Shown piece after piece: positions 34,982-43,241 of a stretch of DNA of 64,000 bases. Location of the stretch: assembly GCA_900542675.1 (NCBI GenBank), contig UQOT01000001.1, forward strand, positions 39,903 to 103,902, given 5' to 3'. Numbering within the stretch: position 1 is the stretch's first letter; every line of letters begins with the position of its first letter. Under the pieces are notes generated by a model, which was not told the origin of the DNA, ran no database searches, and worked only from the letters and a program-made list of their open reading frames with translations. Both the position numbers and the translations under genes were made by a program. The DNA comes from an uncultured Eubacteriales bacterium (GTDB lineage: Bacteria; Bacillota; Clostridia; Monoglobales; Monoglobaceae).

Positions 34982-36400
34982 CTATTCAAACGTTATAAAG
35001 TCAAACTCACACTCTGCTCCGAATGTGATGTATACCGCGTGCTTACCGGTCGCCTCACATTTGAGCGGCGCACTTAAAATACGGTAATCCGCCGCCGCTT
35101 CGGCTCTAACGCTGCACAGCGGTTTTCCCGCAGGAGTATCAAGGTTTATTAATATGTTTATAGCGCAAAACGGCTTAATGCGCAGATATACCTCCTTGGG
35201 CGAAACGCCGCCGAAGTTTATATACTTAAAGCCTATAACCGTGCCGTCCTTTATATTTACAACAGGCGCAGAGGGATTGTTCTTGTCATACACCGGCAAT
35301 ATATACGCCTTGTCGCTGCTGTCCGGCGAATTGATATAGCACGTATACCCCGCCGAAATTATCTTCCGCGCATCAAGTCCGTCCGTGTGCGCCCCCTGCG
35401 AGGACATCTCCGCCTCAGTGCAGCCGCTTACTCTGCCGTCCTTGTCGTATGTGATGCTTCCTATATACAATCTGTCATCTTCGAGCGCGATATCTATCGG
35501 CTCAAGCATCGCCTGACGAGCGTAACCGTTCGTGCCCGTGCCGCGGTGATAGAATATGTACCACCTGCCGTTTATCTTCGCGATACTGCCGTGGTTGTTG
35601 CAGGTCTGATATGCCCGCTTTTTGGTTCCGTCAGGGTTTACAATCACCGCTCCCGAGCAGTTGCTTATAGTGCCGCCGTGAACCCAGCCGCTGAGCGGAG
35701 AGTTGCTGTAGGCATAGTCCAGATAACAGTTGGTATTTGGGGCAAGCGCCCTTTCGCTGTCGCCGATTTTTATACGCTTGCTGTAGATAAATACGTACTT
35801 ACCCATTACCTTGCGTATCGACGCCGCCTCGAAATAGCAGAACTCAGTATCAATATTTTCACTGTCCCAATGATTGGTACGAAAATCACAATGCGGTATC
35901 ATATTCACCTTAAAGGTGCCGTTTTTTATTGTCGCCATATCATCGTTAATTTCGGCACAGTAGCATTTTAAAAACCCCCAATAGGCATAGCACCTGCCGT
36001 CATCGTCAACAAGCACGCCTATGTCAAAGCCGAAATCCGTCTTTCGTGGGTTTACAAACGGTCCCGCAGGAGATTTTGACTCCGCGACATAGACGGTTTC
36101 GCCCTTATCGGGCGCAGCGTACATATAATATGTATCGCCCTTTTTGACAACATCGGGCGCATAAAGGATTGTATCCCACTCAAAGCACACCCCGTCGCAC
36201 CGCCAGTCGGTCAGGTCGCTTACCGGAGCAGACCAAACCACATAATCCTTCCCGCAGTACTGAGTTTTTTCTGTGTCGTGCGAGCCGTAAACATAAACGC
36301 GCGTTTCACCGTTATGCGTAAACACCCTCGGCTCACCGTCCGGCACGTGCTCCCAAAGAGGCATATACGGATTTGCGCCGCGTATAAATTCCTTAATCAT
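34982..36400 (-). CDS. GH43-family glycoside hydrolase
   Basis: A 472-residue protein: an N-terminal five-bladed beta-propeller (about 1-320) and a C-terminal beta-sandwich that may bind carbohydrate. Likely catalytic carboxylates are Asp21 in the PDGEPRVF segment (base), Asp83 in LYAPDVV (pKa modulator) and Glu in YFEAASIR (acid). GH43 enzymes are mostly arabinofuranosidases, arabinanases, xylosidases or galactosidases, acting here perhaps on pectin side chains. There is no signal peptide, so it should act in the cytoplasm on imported oligosaccharides. Start follows CGGAGGAAG. The stop lies nine bases before the second GH95 relic, suggesting a former operon. Confidence 0.88.
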   Translation of the reverse strand: MIKEFIRGANPYMPLWEHVPDGEPRVFTHNGETRVYVYGSHDTEKTQYCGKDYVVWSAPVSDLTDWRCDGVCFEWDTILYAPDVVKKGDTYYMYAAPDKGETVYVAESKSPAGPFVNPRKTDFGFDIGVLVDDDGRCYAYWGFLKCYCAEINDDMATIKNGTFKVNMIPHCDFRTNHWDSENIDTEFCYFEAASIRKVMGKYVFIYSKRIKIGDSERALAPNTNCYLDYAYSNSPLSGWVHGGTISNCSGAVIVNPDGTKKRAYQTCNNHGSIAKINGRWYIFYHRGTGTNGYARQAMLEPIDIALEDDRLYIGSITYDKDGRVSGCTEAEMSSQGAHTDGLDARKIISAGYTCYINSPDSSDKAYILPVYDKNNPSAPVVNIKDGTVIGFKYINFGGVSPKEVYLRIKPFCAINILINLDTPAGKPLCSVRAEAAADYRILSAPLKCEATGKHAVYITFGAECEFDFITFE

Positions 36401-36468
36401 ACTTCTTCCTCCGAAAATGATTTGATATGGTTATTTTAGCATAATATATTAATAAAGTAAATAAGCAG

Positions 36469-36497
36469 TCATATTTTAAACCGGCTCGTCATATACT
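36469..36497 (+). promoter_or_regulatory. SigE-type (mother-cell sporulation) promoter
   Basis: TCATATT (36469-36475), a 14-base spacer and CATATACT (36490-36497) fit the Bacillus SigE pattern KMATATT-N14-CATAYAHT at every position. It lies about 45 bases before the SPOCS-LysM gene, whose product type fits mother-cell expression. Confidence 0.7.
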
Positions 36498-36541
36498 TTA
36501 GCAAATATATTACACAGTCTCAGTAAGAAAGGTGATTTAAA

Positions 36542-38230
36542 ATGTCAGATGTGAAGTTAAAGTTTGAGGAACACGAAATATGCCGTACAGTCGCTATGAA
36601 ATATGGCAAAACGGTGGTTGATGATTCCATTATCGTACCGGATATTAAGCCGGATATCAAAAAAATTCTTTGCGTAACGTCAAACGCGTATATAACAGGT
36701 ATTACCCCGTCTCAAGACAAGGTGCATATTGAAGGCGCGGTTAAGGCGACAGTGCTTTACCTGCCCGACGGAGATGTAATCGGAAAGGTAAAATCACTCA
36801 GTATGAGCCGCGAATTTGGTCATTCTCTGGACATAAAGGATGCATCGGCGGACAGCATTGTATCAGCCGAAGCGGAAATTGATAAGACGACGGCGACGCT
36901 CATAAACTCGCGCAAGGTTAACGTGCGTGTCAGCGTTAACTTAGGCGTACGCGTATGCCGCCCGGAGTGTGTAAGCATACCTGTCGGAACCGATGATAAT
37001 ATGCAGACTGAGCCGCCGAAGAAGCCCGATTTTCTTGATTTGCTTCCGTTTAAGGCACGTTCCGAAAAGCAGGAGCAATCGCCGCAGGCAAAAAGCTCAT
37101 CGGATAAAATTCAGCTTAAAAAAATTCCGATAAGGCTCGCGTCAAATCAGATAAACACGGACGGCAGCATAATCGTGCGCGACCAATACGAGGTACCCGC
37201 AAAGCTCCCGTGCGTTGGCGAAATACTGCTCGCAAACGTCTGCATCGAACCCGAAGAAGCGATGACGACCGAGGGCAACACCCGCCTTAAAGGAAACCTT
37301 AAAATAAGTATTATGTACGAGGACAGCTCGGAGCAAAGTGAAAGCGGCGGCACAATACGCACAGCCGAATTTACCGCTCCGTACAGCGAACAGTTTGACA
37401 CCCCGCGCGCAGTTGACGATATGGAGTGCGAGCCCGAATACAACGTTCGCGAGGTATACACCGAAATCAGAGATAATCAGGACGGAGAGGCAAAAGTAAT
37501 CGGCGTAGAGGCCGTTATCGGCGTGAGCATATCTGCCTGCTGTATAACCGAGCAGCAAGCGGTAGCCGATGCATACGCCCTCGGTAACAACGAGCTCAAA
37601 ACCGAGACAGAGGAAATATCGCCCGAGCAGATCGCGGATATAAAAACCGCCGAGATAACGCACAAAACCACCGCAAAACGAAGCGAAAACCAACCGGAAA
37701 TCGCGGGCGTGTGCTGCGCTCAAATAATGCGCACCTCGGTCGACGACGTTAAGATAGAAGACGGCGCCGCAACCGTTAAGGGCAGCGTCGATATTAAGAT
37801 AATCTGTCTCACAGGCGATGAAAACCAGCCGGTAAGTGCGATTGAGCATACCGCCGAATTTGAAAACAGCTTTGAATGCGAAAACACCGCGGAAGGCCGC
37901 ATCGCCTGTGACGCAAAGGTGTTTGTCAGCCACTGCGGATATACCATTTCGGGTTCTGACGCGGTTGACCTTAGGCTTATAATCGGTATATCGCTTAAAA
38001 TGGTTAAAAACGACAAAATAAAAACGATGAAATCAATCGAAATAAAAGAGTGCGAAAACGCAGTAAACGACAACACAAGAAATTACATAATATACTTTGT
38101 GCAGAGCGGCGACACCCTTTGGAACATCGCAAAGCGTTACCACACAACCGTTGACAGCATCGTAGAGCACAACAACATAGCAGACCGCGATATGATTTTC
38201 CCCGGTCAGAAAATAAAAATCTACGCGTAA
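36542..38230 (+). CDS. SPOCS (DUF3794) and LysM domain protein
   Basis: A 562-residue protein with SPOCS-type repeats: an N-terminal unit (VVDDSIIVPDIKPDIKKILC), a middle unit (IQLKKIPIRLASNQINTDGS) and a C-terminal unit (AVDLRLIIGISLKMVKND). A final LysM domain follows (about 515-562; YFVQSGDTLWNIAKRY, FPGQKIKIYA), which binds peptidoglycan-type glycans. Such proteins are common in spore-forming Clostridia and are linked to the spore coat or cortex. There is no signal peptide, consistent with assembly around the forespore in the mother cell. A SigE-like promoter precedes it. The precise role is not established for this family. Confidence 0.9.
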   Translation: MSDVKLKFEEHEICRTVAMKYGKTVVDDSIIVPDIKPDIKKILCVTSNAYITGITPSQDKVHIEGAVKATVLYLPDGDVIGKVKSLSMSREFGHSLDIKDASADSIVSAEAEIDKTTATLINSRKVNVRVSVNLGVRVCRPECVSIPVGTDDNMQTEPPKKPDFLDLLPFKARSEKQEQSPQAKSSSDKIQLKKIPIRLASNQINTDGSIIVRDQYEVPAKLPCVGEILLANVCIEPEEAMTTEGNTRLKGNLKISIMYEDSSEQSESGGTIRTAEFTAPYSEQFDTPRAVDDMECEPEYNVREVYTEIRDNQDGEAKVIGVEAVIGVSISACCITEQQAVADAYALGNNELKTETEEISPEQIADIKTAEITHKTTAKRSENQPEIAGVCCAQIMRTSVDDVKIEDGAATVKGSVDIKIICLTGDENQPVSAIEHTAEFENSFECENTAEGRIACDAKVFVSHCGYTISGSDAVDLRLIIGISLKMVKNDKIKTMKSIEIKECENAVNDNTRNYIIYFVQSGDTLWNIAKRYHTTVDSIVEHNNIADRDMIFPGQKIKIYA

Positions 38231-38277
38231 TAATGCGCGCAAGACGCAAGGATCACCCGCAGGGGCGCCTCCGGCGT

Positions 38278-38300
38278 GTCGAAAAAGTAACTTTCGACAG
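38278..38300. other. Hairpin between convergent genes
   Basis: GTCGAAA/TTTCGAC (about 38279-38299) forms a seven-base stem between the SPOCS-LysM and rubrerythrin genes, flanked by a direct repeat of GGGGCGCCTC. There is no clear T-run, so it is only a possible two-way terminator. Confidence 0.4.
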
Positions 38301-38330
38301 TCTGAGGCTTCCCGTACGGGGGCGCCTCTA

Positions 38331-38873
38331 TTAATAATTCTGAGCTTTAATCTGAAAATAGCTCTGCGGGTGCTTGCATATGGGGCAAACCTGCGGGGCT
38401 TTTTTTCCGATTACTATGTGTCCGCAGTTTGCGCACTGCCAGATTACGTCGCCGTCCTTTGAGAATACGCACTCGTCCTCAACGTTTTTAAGAAGCTTTC
38501 TGAAGCGCTCCTCGTGCTCCTTCTCAATCTTTGCCACGCCGTCAAACAGAGCGGCAATATCATTAAAGCCCTCCTCACGCGCGACGGCGGCAAAACCCGC
38601 ATACATATCCGTCCATTCGTAATTCTCACCCTCGGCTGCGTCAAGCAGGTTTGCGGCGGTGCCCTTCAGCTCTCCGCCTTGAAGCAGCTTAAACCAAATT
38701 TTGGCGTGCTCCTTCTCATTGTTTGCCGTCTCCTCAAAAATGTTCGCAATCTGAACATATCCGTCTTTTTTAGCCTTTTCTGGGTAGTAAGTGTATTTGT
38801 TTCTCGCCTGTGACTCTCCCGCGAATGCCGCGAGCAGGTTTGCCTCTGTTTTTGACCCTTTTAAATCCTTCAT
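38331..38873 (-). CDS. rbr: Rubrerythrin
   Basis: A 180-residue cytoplasmic non-haem iron protein that reduces hydrogen peroxide in anaerobes. The N-terminal diiron four-helix bundle has [14 protein letters not shown] and [14 protein letters not shown], with further ExxH ligands in [10 protein letters not shown]. The C-terminal rubredoxin-like domain binds one iron by CANCGH and CPICKHP. Length and domain order are standard. It stands alone, convergent with the SPOCS-LysM gene. Confidence 0.97.
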   Translation of the reverse strand: MKDLKGSKTEANLLAAFAGESQARNKYTYYPEKAKKDGYVQIANIFEETANNEKEHAKIWFKLLQGGELKGTAANLLDAAEGENYEWTDMYAGFAAVAREEGFNDIAALFDGVAKIEKEHEERFRKLLKNVEDECVFSKDGDVIWQCANCGHIVIGKKAPQVCPICKHPQSYFQIKAQNY

Positions 38874-38929
38874 AAATTAACACAACCTTTCAAATAAATT
38901 TTTAATAAAGTGTTACCGATATTATGCCG

Positions 38930-39019
38930 TTTTGCAAGGCTTTTACCTTGAACAAATGCCCAAAGCCCATATTCCACCATTCCAAGCCGCGGCGTCAATG
39001 ATACAAAAGCCTTGCAAAA
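38930..39019. repeat. Perfect 15-base inverted repeat enclosing 60 bases
   Basis: TTTTGCAAGGCTTTT (38930-38944) and its exact reverse complement (39005-39019) bracket a 60-base gene-free core, between the carboxypeptidase stop and the rubrerythrin start. This may be a long hairpin terminator or a tiny mobile-element relic. Confidence 0.75.
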
Positions 39020-39052
39020 TGACTTTTAGGTAATTTATTTATATCAATATGA

Positions 39053-40252
39053 CTAAAGACTTAAATATTTCTTCATATTTTTAAGAAACATCTGCCATAT
39101 ATTAATTTTGGGAACTTCCGTCATTGCGGTTATGTCGGTTTCCGCGACCTTCTCGCCGTCTATCTTAAAGACAACGCTGCCGAGCTTTTGACCCTTTTCG
39201 ACAGGAGCCGTGCAGGAGCTGACTACGTTAACCTCCGCTTCTACCTTGTCCTCATTGCCCTTTTTTACTATAAAATCAGTCTTGCCGCTGAGCTCGACCG
39301 GGACATTGTCGCGTTCGCCGCTCTCGACCTTTATATTCGGAATTGTCTTAACCTTATCCGCCCCGTGCGCTAAGCTGTAGTTTGCAAAACCGTAGTCCAA
39401 AAGCTTTGTTGCGCTCTCAAAACGTTCCTTTGTGCTCGGTGCGCCGAGGACAACGGCGATTAAATCCATACCGTTTCTCTCGGCAGACGCGGAAAGGCAG
39501 TAAAGCGCCTTTTGCGTAGAGCCTGTTTTAAGTCCGTTTGCTCCGCTGTAGGACTTTAAAAGCTTGTTCGTGTTGGAAAGTCCAAAGGCACCGTCGCGCA
39601 GAGTATCCATCCACGTCGTCGTATACTTGAATATATCCGGGTGCCGAATTAGCTCGCACGAAATTTTTGCAACATCTCTCGCGCTGCTGTAGTGATCGTC
39701 CGGCTCGTCAAGCCCGTTGCAGTTGCAAAAATGCGTATTATCGCAGCCGATTGCGGCGGCTTTTTTGTTCATCATCTCAACGAACGCTTCCTCGCTGCCC
39801 GCGATAAACTCTGCCATAGCCACTGCGGCATCGTTGCCCGAAGATATCGCTATCGCCTTTAGCATATCGTCAACGCTCATCGTCTCGCCCGCCTCCAAAA
39901 ACACCTGCGAGCCGCCCATTGACGCCGCGTGCTCGCTTGTGCTCACCATATCGGTATAGCTTATCTTGCCGCTGTCTATCGCATCCATAATAAGCAGCAT
40001 AGTCATAGTTTTGGTCACGCTCGCTATCTGAAGTCTCTCGTCGGGATTATACTCATAGAGCACCGTGCCGCTTACCGGCTCGACAAGAATGCCTGATTTA
40101 CCGCTCACAAGCGGTGCCGAAACGTCGGTATCAACCTGAGCCGTCACACCGTCTAAGTTCTCCGCATAAACGGGATATATACAAAACATCATCAGCGCTG
40201 CTAAAACTGCCGAAAATACGCGAGTTATTTGGTTTAAGTGTTTGGATTTCAT
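39053..40252 (-). CDS. D-alanyl-D-alanine carboxypeptidase (PBP5/DacF-like, S11)
   Basis: A 399-residue penicillin-binding protein with a signal peptide (1-30, ending VYA-E). The S11 active-site triad is complete: SVTK (Ser78, Lys81), SGN (near 140) and KTG (LKTGST, near 248). A PBP5-type C-terminal domain and an amphipathic tail (MFLKNMKKYLSL) for membrane contact follow. It trims the terminal D-Ala of peptidoglycan stem peptides. It begins 17 bases after sigG on the same strand, so it is probably co-transcribed with it and used in spore cortex or germ wall maturation; that timing is inferred. Confidence 0.94.
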   Translation of the reverse strand: MKSKHLNQITRVFSAVLAALMMFCIYPVYAENLDGVTAQVDTDVSAPLVSGKSGILVEPVSGTVLYEYNPDERLQIASVTKTMTMLLIMDAIDSGKISYTDMVSTSEHAASMGGSQVFLEAGETMSVDDMLKAIAISSGNDAAVAMAEFIAGSEEAFVEMMNKKAAAIGCDNTHFCNCNGLDEPDDHYSSARDVAKISCELIRHPDIFKYTTTWMDTLRDGAFGLSNTNKLLKSYSGANGLKTGSTQKALYCLSASAERNGMDLIAVVLGAPSTKERFESATKLLDYGFANYSLAHGADKVKTIPNIKVESGERDNVPVELSGKTDFIVKKGNEDKVEAEVNVVSSCTAPVEKGQKLGSVVFKIDGEKVAETDITAMTEVPKINIWQMFLKNMKKYLSL

Positions 40253-40269
40253 TTTATACCTCCTGAAAT

Positions 40270-41043
40270 TTAAAGATTTTTTCTCATATTATTAAGAGCA
40301 TTTTTCTCAAGACGTGAAACCTGCGCCTGAGATATTCCTATCTCCTCGGCTACCTCTGTCTGAGTTTTGCCCTGAAAGAACCTTAAGTTTATAATATGCT
40401 TTTCGCGGTCGCCGAGCCTTCCTATTGCCTCTTTTAAAGAAATGCTCTCAAGCCACGAGTCGTCGATGTTTTTCTCGTCTTTTATCTGGTCCATAACAAA
40501 GACCGCGTCCGTGCCGTCGTGATATACGGGTTCCTGCATCGACACAGGGTCCATTATCGCGTCAAGCGCAACACCCACATCTTCGGGCTTTATATTAAGC
40601 TCCTTGGCTATCTCCGCAATTGTCGGTTCCTTGCCGTTCGCATTCGTGAGGCGTTCTTTAACCGACAGCGCCTTATACGCCGTATCACGCATCGAACGGC
40701 TGACGCGGATTGAATTGTTATCCCGAAGATATCTTCGTATTTCTCCTATTATCATCGGTACGGCGTAGGTGCTGAACTGCACCCCGTGACTTGTGTCAAA
40801 ATTTTCAACCGCCTTTATAAGCCCGATGCAGCCAATCTGAAATAGGTCGTCGATGTTCTCGTTGCGGTTTCCGAACCGTTTTAATATACTGAGCACAAGC
40901 CTTAAATTGCCGTATATAAAAGTCTGCCGCGCCTCGCGGTCGCCCTGCTTTATGCGCACAAACAGCTCTTCCTTCTCCTTTGCCGAAAGAATAGGCAGTT
41001 TGGAGGTATTAACTCCGCAAATTTCAACCTTGTTGTTTCTCAT
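40270..41043 (-). CDS. sigG: RNA polymerase sporulation sigma factor SigG
   Basis: A 257-residue sigma-70 family factor that runs late gene expression in the forespore. The N-terminus NKVEICGVNTSKLPIL is diagnostic of SigG. Region 2 reads NLRLVLSILKRFGNRNENID and FSTYAVPMIIGEIRRYLRDN; region 4 ends FFQGKTQTEVAEEIGISQAQ. Length is normal. It is followed by a carboxypeptidase gene. The ribosome site is AAGGAG. In many genomes sigG follows sigE/spoIIGA; those genes are not here. Confidence 0.97.
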   Translation of the reverse strand: MRNNKVEICGVNTSKLPILSAKEKEELFVRIKQGDREARQTFIYGNLRLVLSILKRFGNRNENIDDLFQIGCIGLIKAVENFDTSHGVQFSTYAVPMIIGEIRRYLRDNNSIRVSRSMRDTAYKALSVKERLTNANGKEPTIAEIAKELNIKPEDVGVALDAIMDPVSMQEPVYHDGTDAVFVMDQIKDEKNIDDSWLESISLKEAIGRLGDREKHIINLRFFQGKTQTEVAEEIGISQAQVSRLEKNALNNMRKNL

Positions 41044-41144
41044 ATTTATGTCTCCTTGAATTGTTTCGGATTACTGCCGACCGGGCGGCTATACACAGTA
41101 TTTGCAAACAAAAGAATTATATTCAAGCTGTGGAATAAAATTAT

Positions 41145-41173
41145 TTGCAAACAGCATATAAATGTGTTATAAT
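41145..41173 (+). promoter_or_regulatory. SigA-type promoter of the aldo/keto reductase gene
   Basis: TTGCAA (41145-41150), a 17-base spacer and a consensus TATAAT (41168-41173), about 55 bases before the start codon. Confidence 0.75.
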
Positions 41174-41228
41174 TAATAGCACAATTTATCTGCCGTTTTG
41201 CGTGTAGATTGACAGGAGGAATATAACT

Positions 41229-42362
41229 ATGAAATACAGAAAAATCGGCGATACCGAGGTATCGGTTTTGGGTCTCGGATGTATGCGGCTTGATACCGTA
41301 ACCGAAAACGGAAAGACCCGAATAGATATGAATAATTTTGAAAATATGATGCGGTATGCGATAGACAGCGGCGTAAACTACTTTGACACCGCCTATATGT
41401 ATCACGACGGCGAGAGCGAAATTGCACTCGGCAAGGTCGTGAAAAAGCTCGGCGTGCGCGACAAAATAAATATTGCCACAAAGCTGCCGCACTGGAATAT
41501 AAACGGCGAAGATGATGTCGACCGTCTGATAAACGAGCAGTTTAAAAAATTGGATACGGACTATTTTGACTTCTACCTCCTGCACGATATGTCAAGAAAG
41601 GTGTGGGATGAAAAGATAATTAAGTTCGGCGTGGTCGAGAAACTGCTGAAATATAAAATTGAGGGCAGGATAAAGCACCTCGGTTTTTCGTTCCACGATG
41701 ATTTAGATGCGTTTAAGTATATAGTTGACCTATCAGGCAGTGTGTTTGAATTCTGTCAGCTTCAGGTAAACTACGCCGATGCGGCGGCTCATCATCAGGC
41801 GGGGCTTGAAGGGCTTGAATACGCGGCGGCTCACAATCTCGCCGTAGTTATTATGGAGCCGCTAAAGGGCGGATACCTTGCAAACACCGCCGAGCATATA
41901 ACAAAGGAGCTGCCGACCGGCAGAACGCCCGTTGAGTACGCGCTCGACTTTCTGTGGAACCGACCCGAAGTGACGATTATCCTAAGCGGTATGAATAATA
42001 TGAAGCAGCTTGAAGAAAACATAGAATACGCCTCAAGAAGCGATATCGGTATGCTCTATGAAGATGAGATAAGAAAGCTGTTAAAAGCGGGAGATGTCTT
42101 CAACAGCGGAGCAAATGTGCAGTGTACTGCGTGTGCCTACTGTATGCCCTGCCCCGCGGGGATAAAGATACCCGAGGTATTTAAGCTGTATAACCTCTGC
42201 GCGTCGGTATACACGTGGGAGACCGGACCCAAGCAGAAATATAAAAAGCTTGAAAAGCACGCCTCCGACTGCTTAAAGTGCAGAAAGTGCGAAAAAATGT
42301 GCCCGCAGCACCTTAAAATTTCAGAAATAATGAACGACGTTGATAAAACTATGAATGAATAA
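41229..42362 (+). CDS. Aldo/keto reductase with C-terminal [4Fe-4S] ferredoxin domain
   Basis: A 377-residue cytoplasmic oxidoreductase. The N-terminal TIM barrel (1-280) has GLGCMRLD, NYFDTAYMYHDGESE (Asp and Tyr of the catalytic set), TKLP and LLHDM, followed by GRIKHLGFSFHD. The C-terminal part holds two cysteine clusters, CTACAYCMPCPAGI and CLKCRKCEKMCPQHL, suited to iron-sulphur clusters. This architecture is common in Clostridia, but the substrate is unknown. It has its own promoter, a strong ribosome site (AGGAGG), and starts a plus-strand gene run. Confidence 0.92.
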   Translation: MKYRKIGDTEVSVLGLGCMRLDTVTENGKTRIDMNNFENMMRYAIDSGVNYFDTAYMYHDGESEIALGKVVKKLGVRDKINIATKLPHWNINGEDDVDRLINEQFKKLDTDYFDFYLLHDMSRKVWDEKIIKFGVVEKLLKYKIEGRIKHLGFSFHDDLDAFKYIVDLSGSVFEFCQLQVNYADAAAHHQAGLEGLEYAAAHNLAVVIMEPLKGGYLANTAEHITKELPTGRTPVEYALDFLWNRPEVTIILSGMNNMKQLEENIEYASRSDIGMLYEDEIRKLLKAGDVFNSGANVQCTACAYCMPCPAGIKIPEVFKLYNLCASVYTWETGPKQKYKKLEKHASDCLKCRKCEKMCPQHLKISEIMNDVDKTMNE

Positions 42363-42391
42363 CGTTCAGTACTAAATAAGGAGTGATATAT

Positions 42392-43225
42392 ATGTTTTGT
42401 AAGAATTGCGGCAAGCAGCTCTCAGACAGCGTACAATTCTGTCCGTACTGCGGTGTAATGCAAAACACAGCGCCTGATACAGCCGTTGCTGTACCTGCAA
42501 ATGCGGACGGCAAACCGCAGAAAAAGTTGTTTAAAAAGAGTACTGTAATTATCATATGCGCGGTTGCGGCGGCGGTAATTTTCATCACAGCGGTAATAGG
42601 TGCGGTCACGGGATTTGTTTTTCACAAGATACACCGCGGCTATGATATAGAAAACCGCCTTGATGAGTATTTTGATAATTATTATGATGATTATGATTAC
42701 GACGATTATCCGTGGGAATACTTTGACGACGATGACGACTTTGGACGGTACGGTGGGCAATACGGCAGCGGCGGCATATACGGCGGCGCTCCCTACGGCG
42801 GACAATATGGCAGCGGCGGCTCAGCTCCCGCGGCAAGCCCGAACCCGAGTGCAACGCCCGCACCGTGGTGGCCTGCCGATGAAAACGGCAAGTACCCGAC
42901 GGACGAGGGCTATAAATGGCCGACGGGCGACGGTAAGTATGAATACTACACCGACTCCACAATACCGAAATTTGAGAGCGTCACGGGCAAGCAGCCGACA
43001 AAGGCAGAGACCGTGAAGGGCAACACGTACTATACCTACGACCTTGACGAAAACGCGTACAACGAATACATTAAAGTTTTGGAGGAACGCGGATTTAAAC
43101 AATCCGATTTTGAGGTTAAGGGCAAGAGCTCATATGTGACATACAAGCTCGGCGACAGCAGCTTTTATGAGTATCTTATAATTTATAAAATGAATGATAA
43201 AAACAGTCTTATTATAATGGCATAA
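42392..43225 (+). CDS. Zinc-ribbon single-pass membrane protein of unknown function
   Basis: A 277-residue protein. The N-terminus is a zinc ribbon (MFCKNCGKQLSDSVQFCPYC). A membrane helix follows (about 49-78, after KKLFKKS), then an extremely acidic Asp/Tyr stretch (DNYYDDYDYDDYPWEYFDDD), a Gly/Tyr-rich segment (GGQYGSGG) and a Pro-rich stretch. A C-terminal globular domain (about 195-277) closes the protein and resembles secreted modules found behind such anchors. I choose the ATG at 42392, eight bases after AAGGAG. I do not recognise a specific function. The location between a reductase and gltX gives no clue. Confidence 0.85.
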   Translation: MFCKNCGKQLSDSVQFCPYCGVMQNTAPDTAVAVPANADGKPQKKLFKKSTVIIICAVAAAVIFITAVIGAVTGFVFHKIHRGYDIENRLDEYFDNYYDDYDYDDYPWEYFDDDDDFGRYGGQYGSGGIYGGAPYGGQYGSGGSAPAASPNPSATPAPWWPADENGKYPTDEGYKWPTGDGKYEYYTDSTIPKFESVTGKQPTKAETVKGNTYYTYDLDENAYNEYIKVLEERGFKQSDFEVKGKSSYVTYKLGDSSFYEYLIIYKMNDKNSLIIMA

Positions 43226-43241
43226 TATAGGGAGGATAACA

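Noticed and set aside
42422..43102. Overlapping frames on both strands across the zinc-ribbon membrane protein
   Set aside because: The biased Asp/Tyr/Gly codons keep other frames open by chance. Only the plus-strand frame from 42392 has a ribosome site and recognisable domains.
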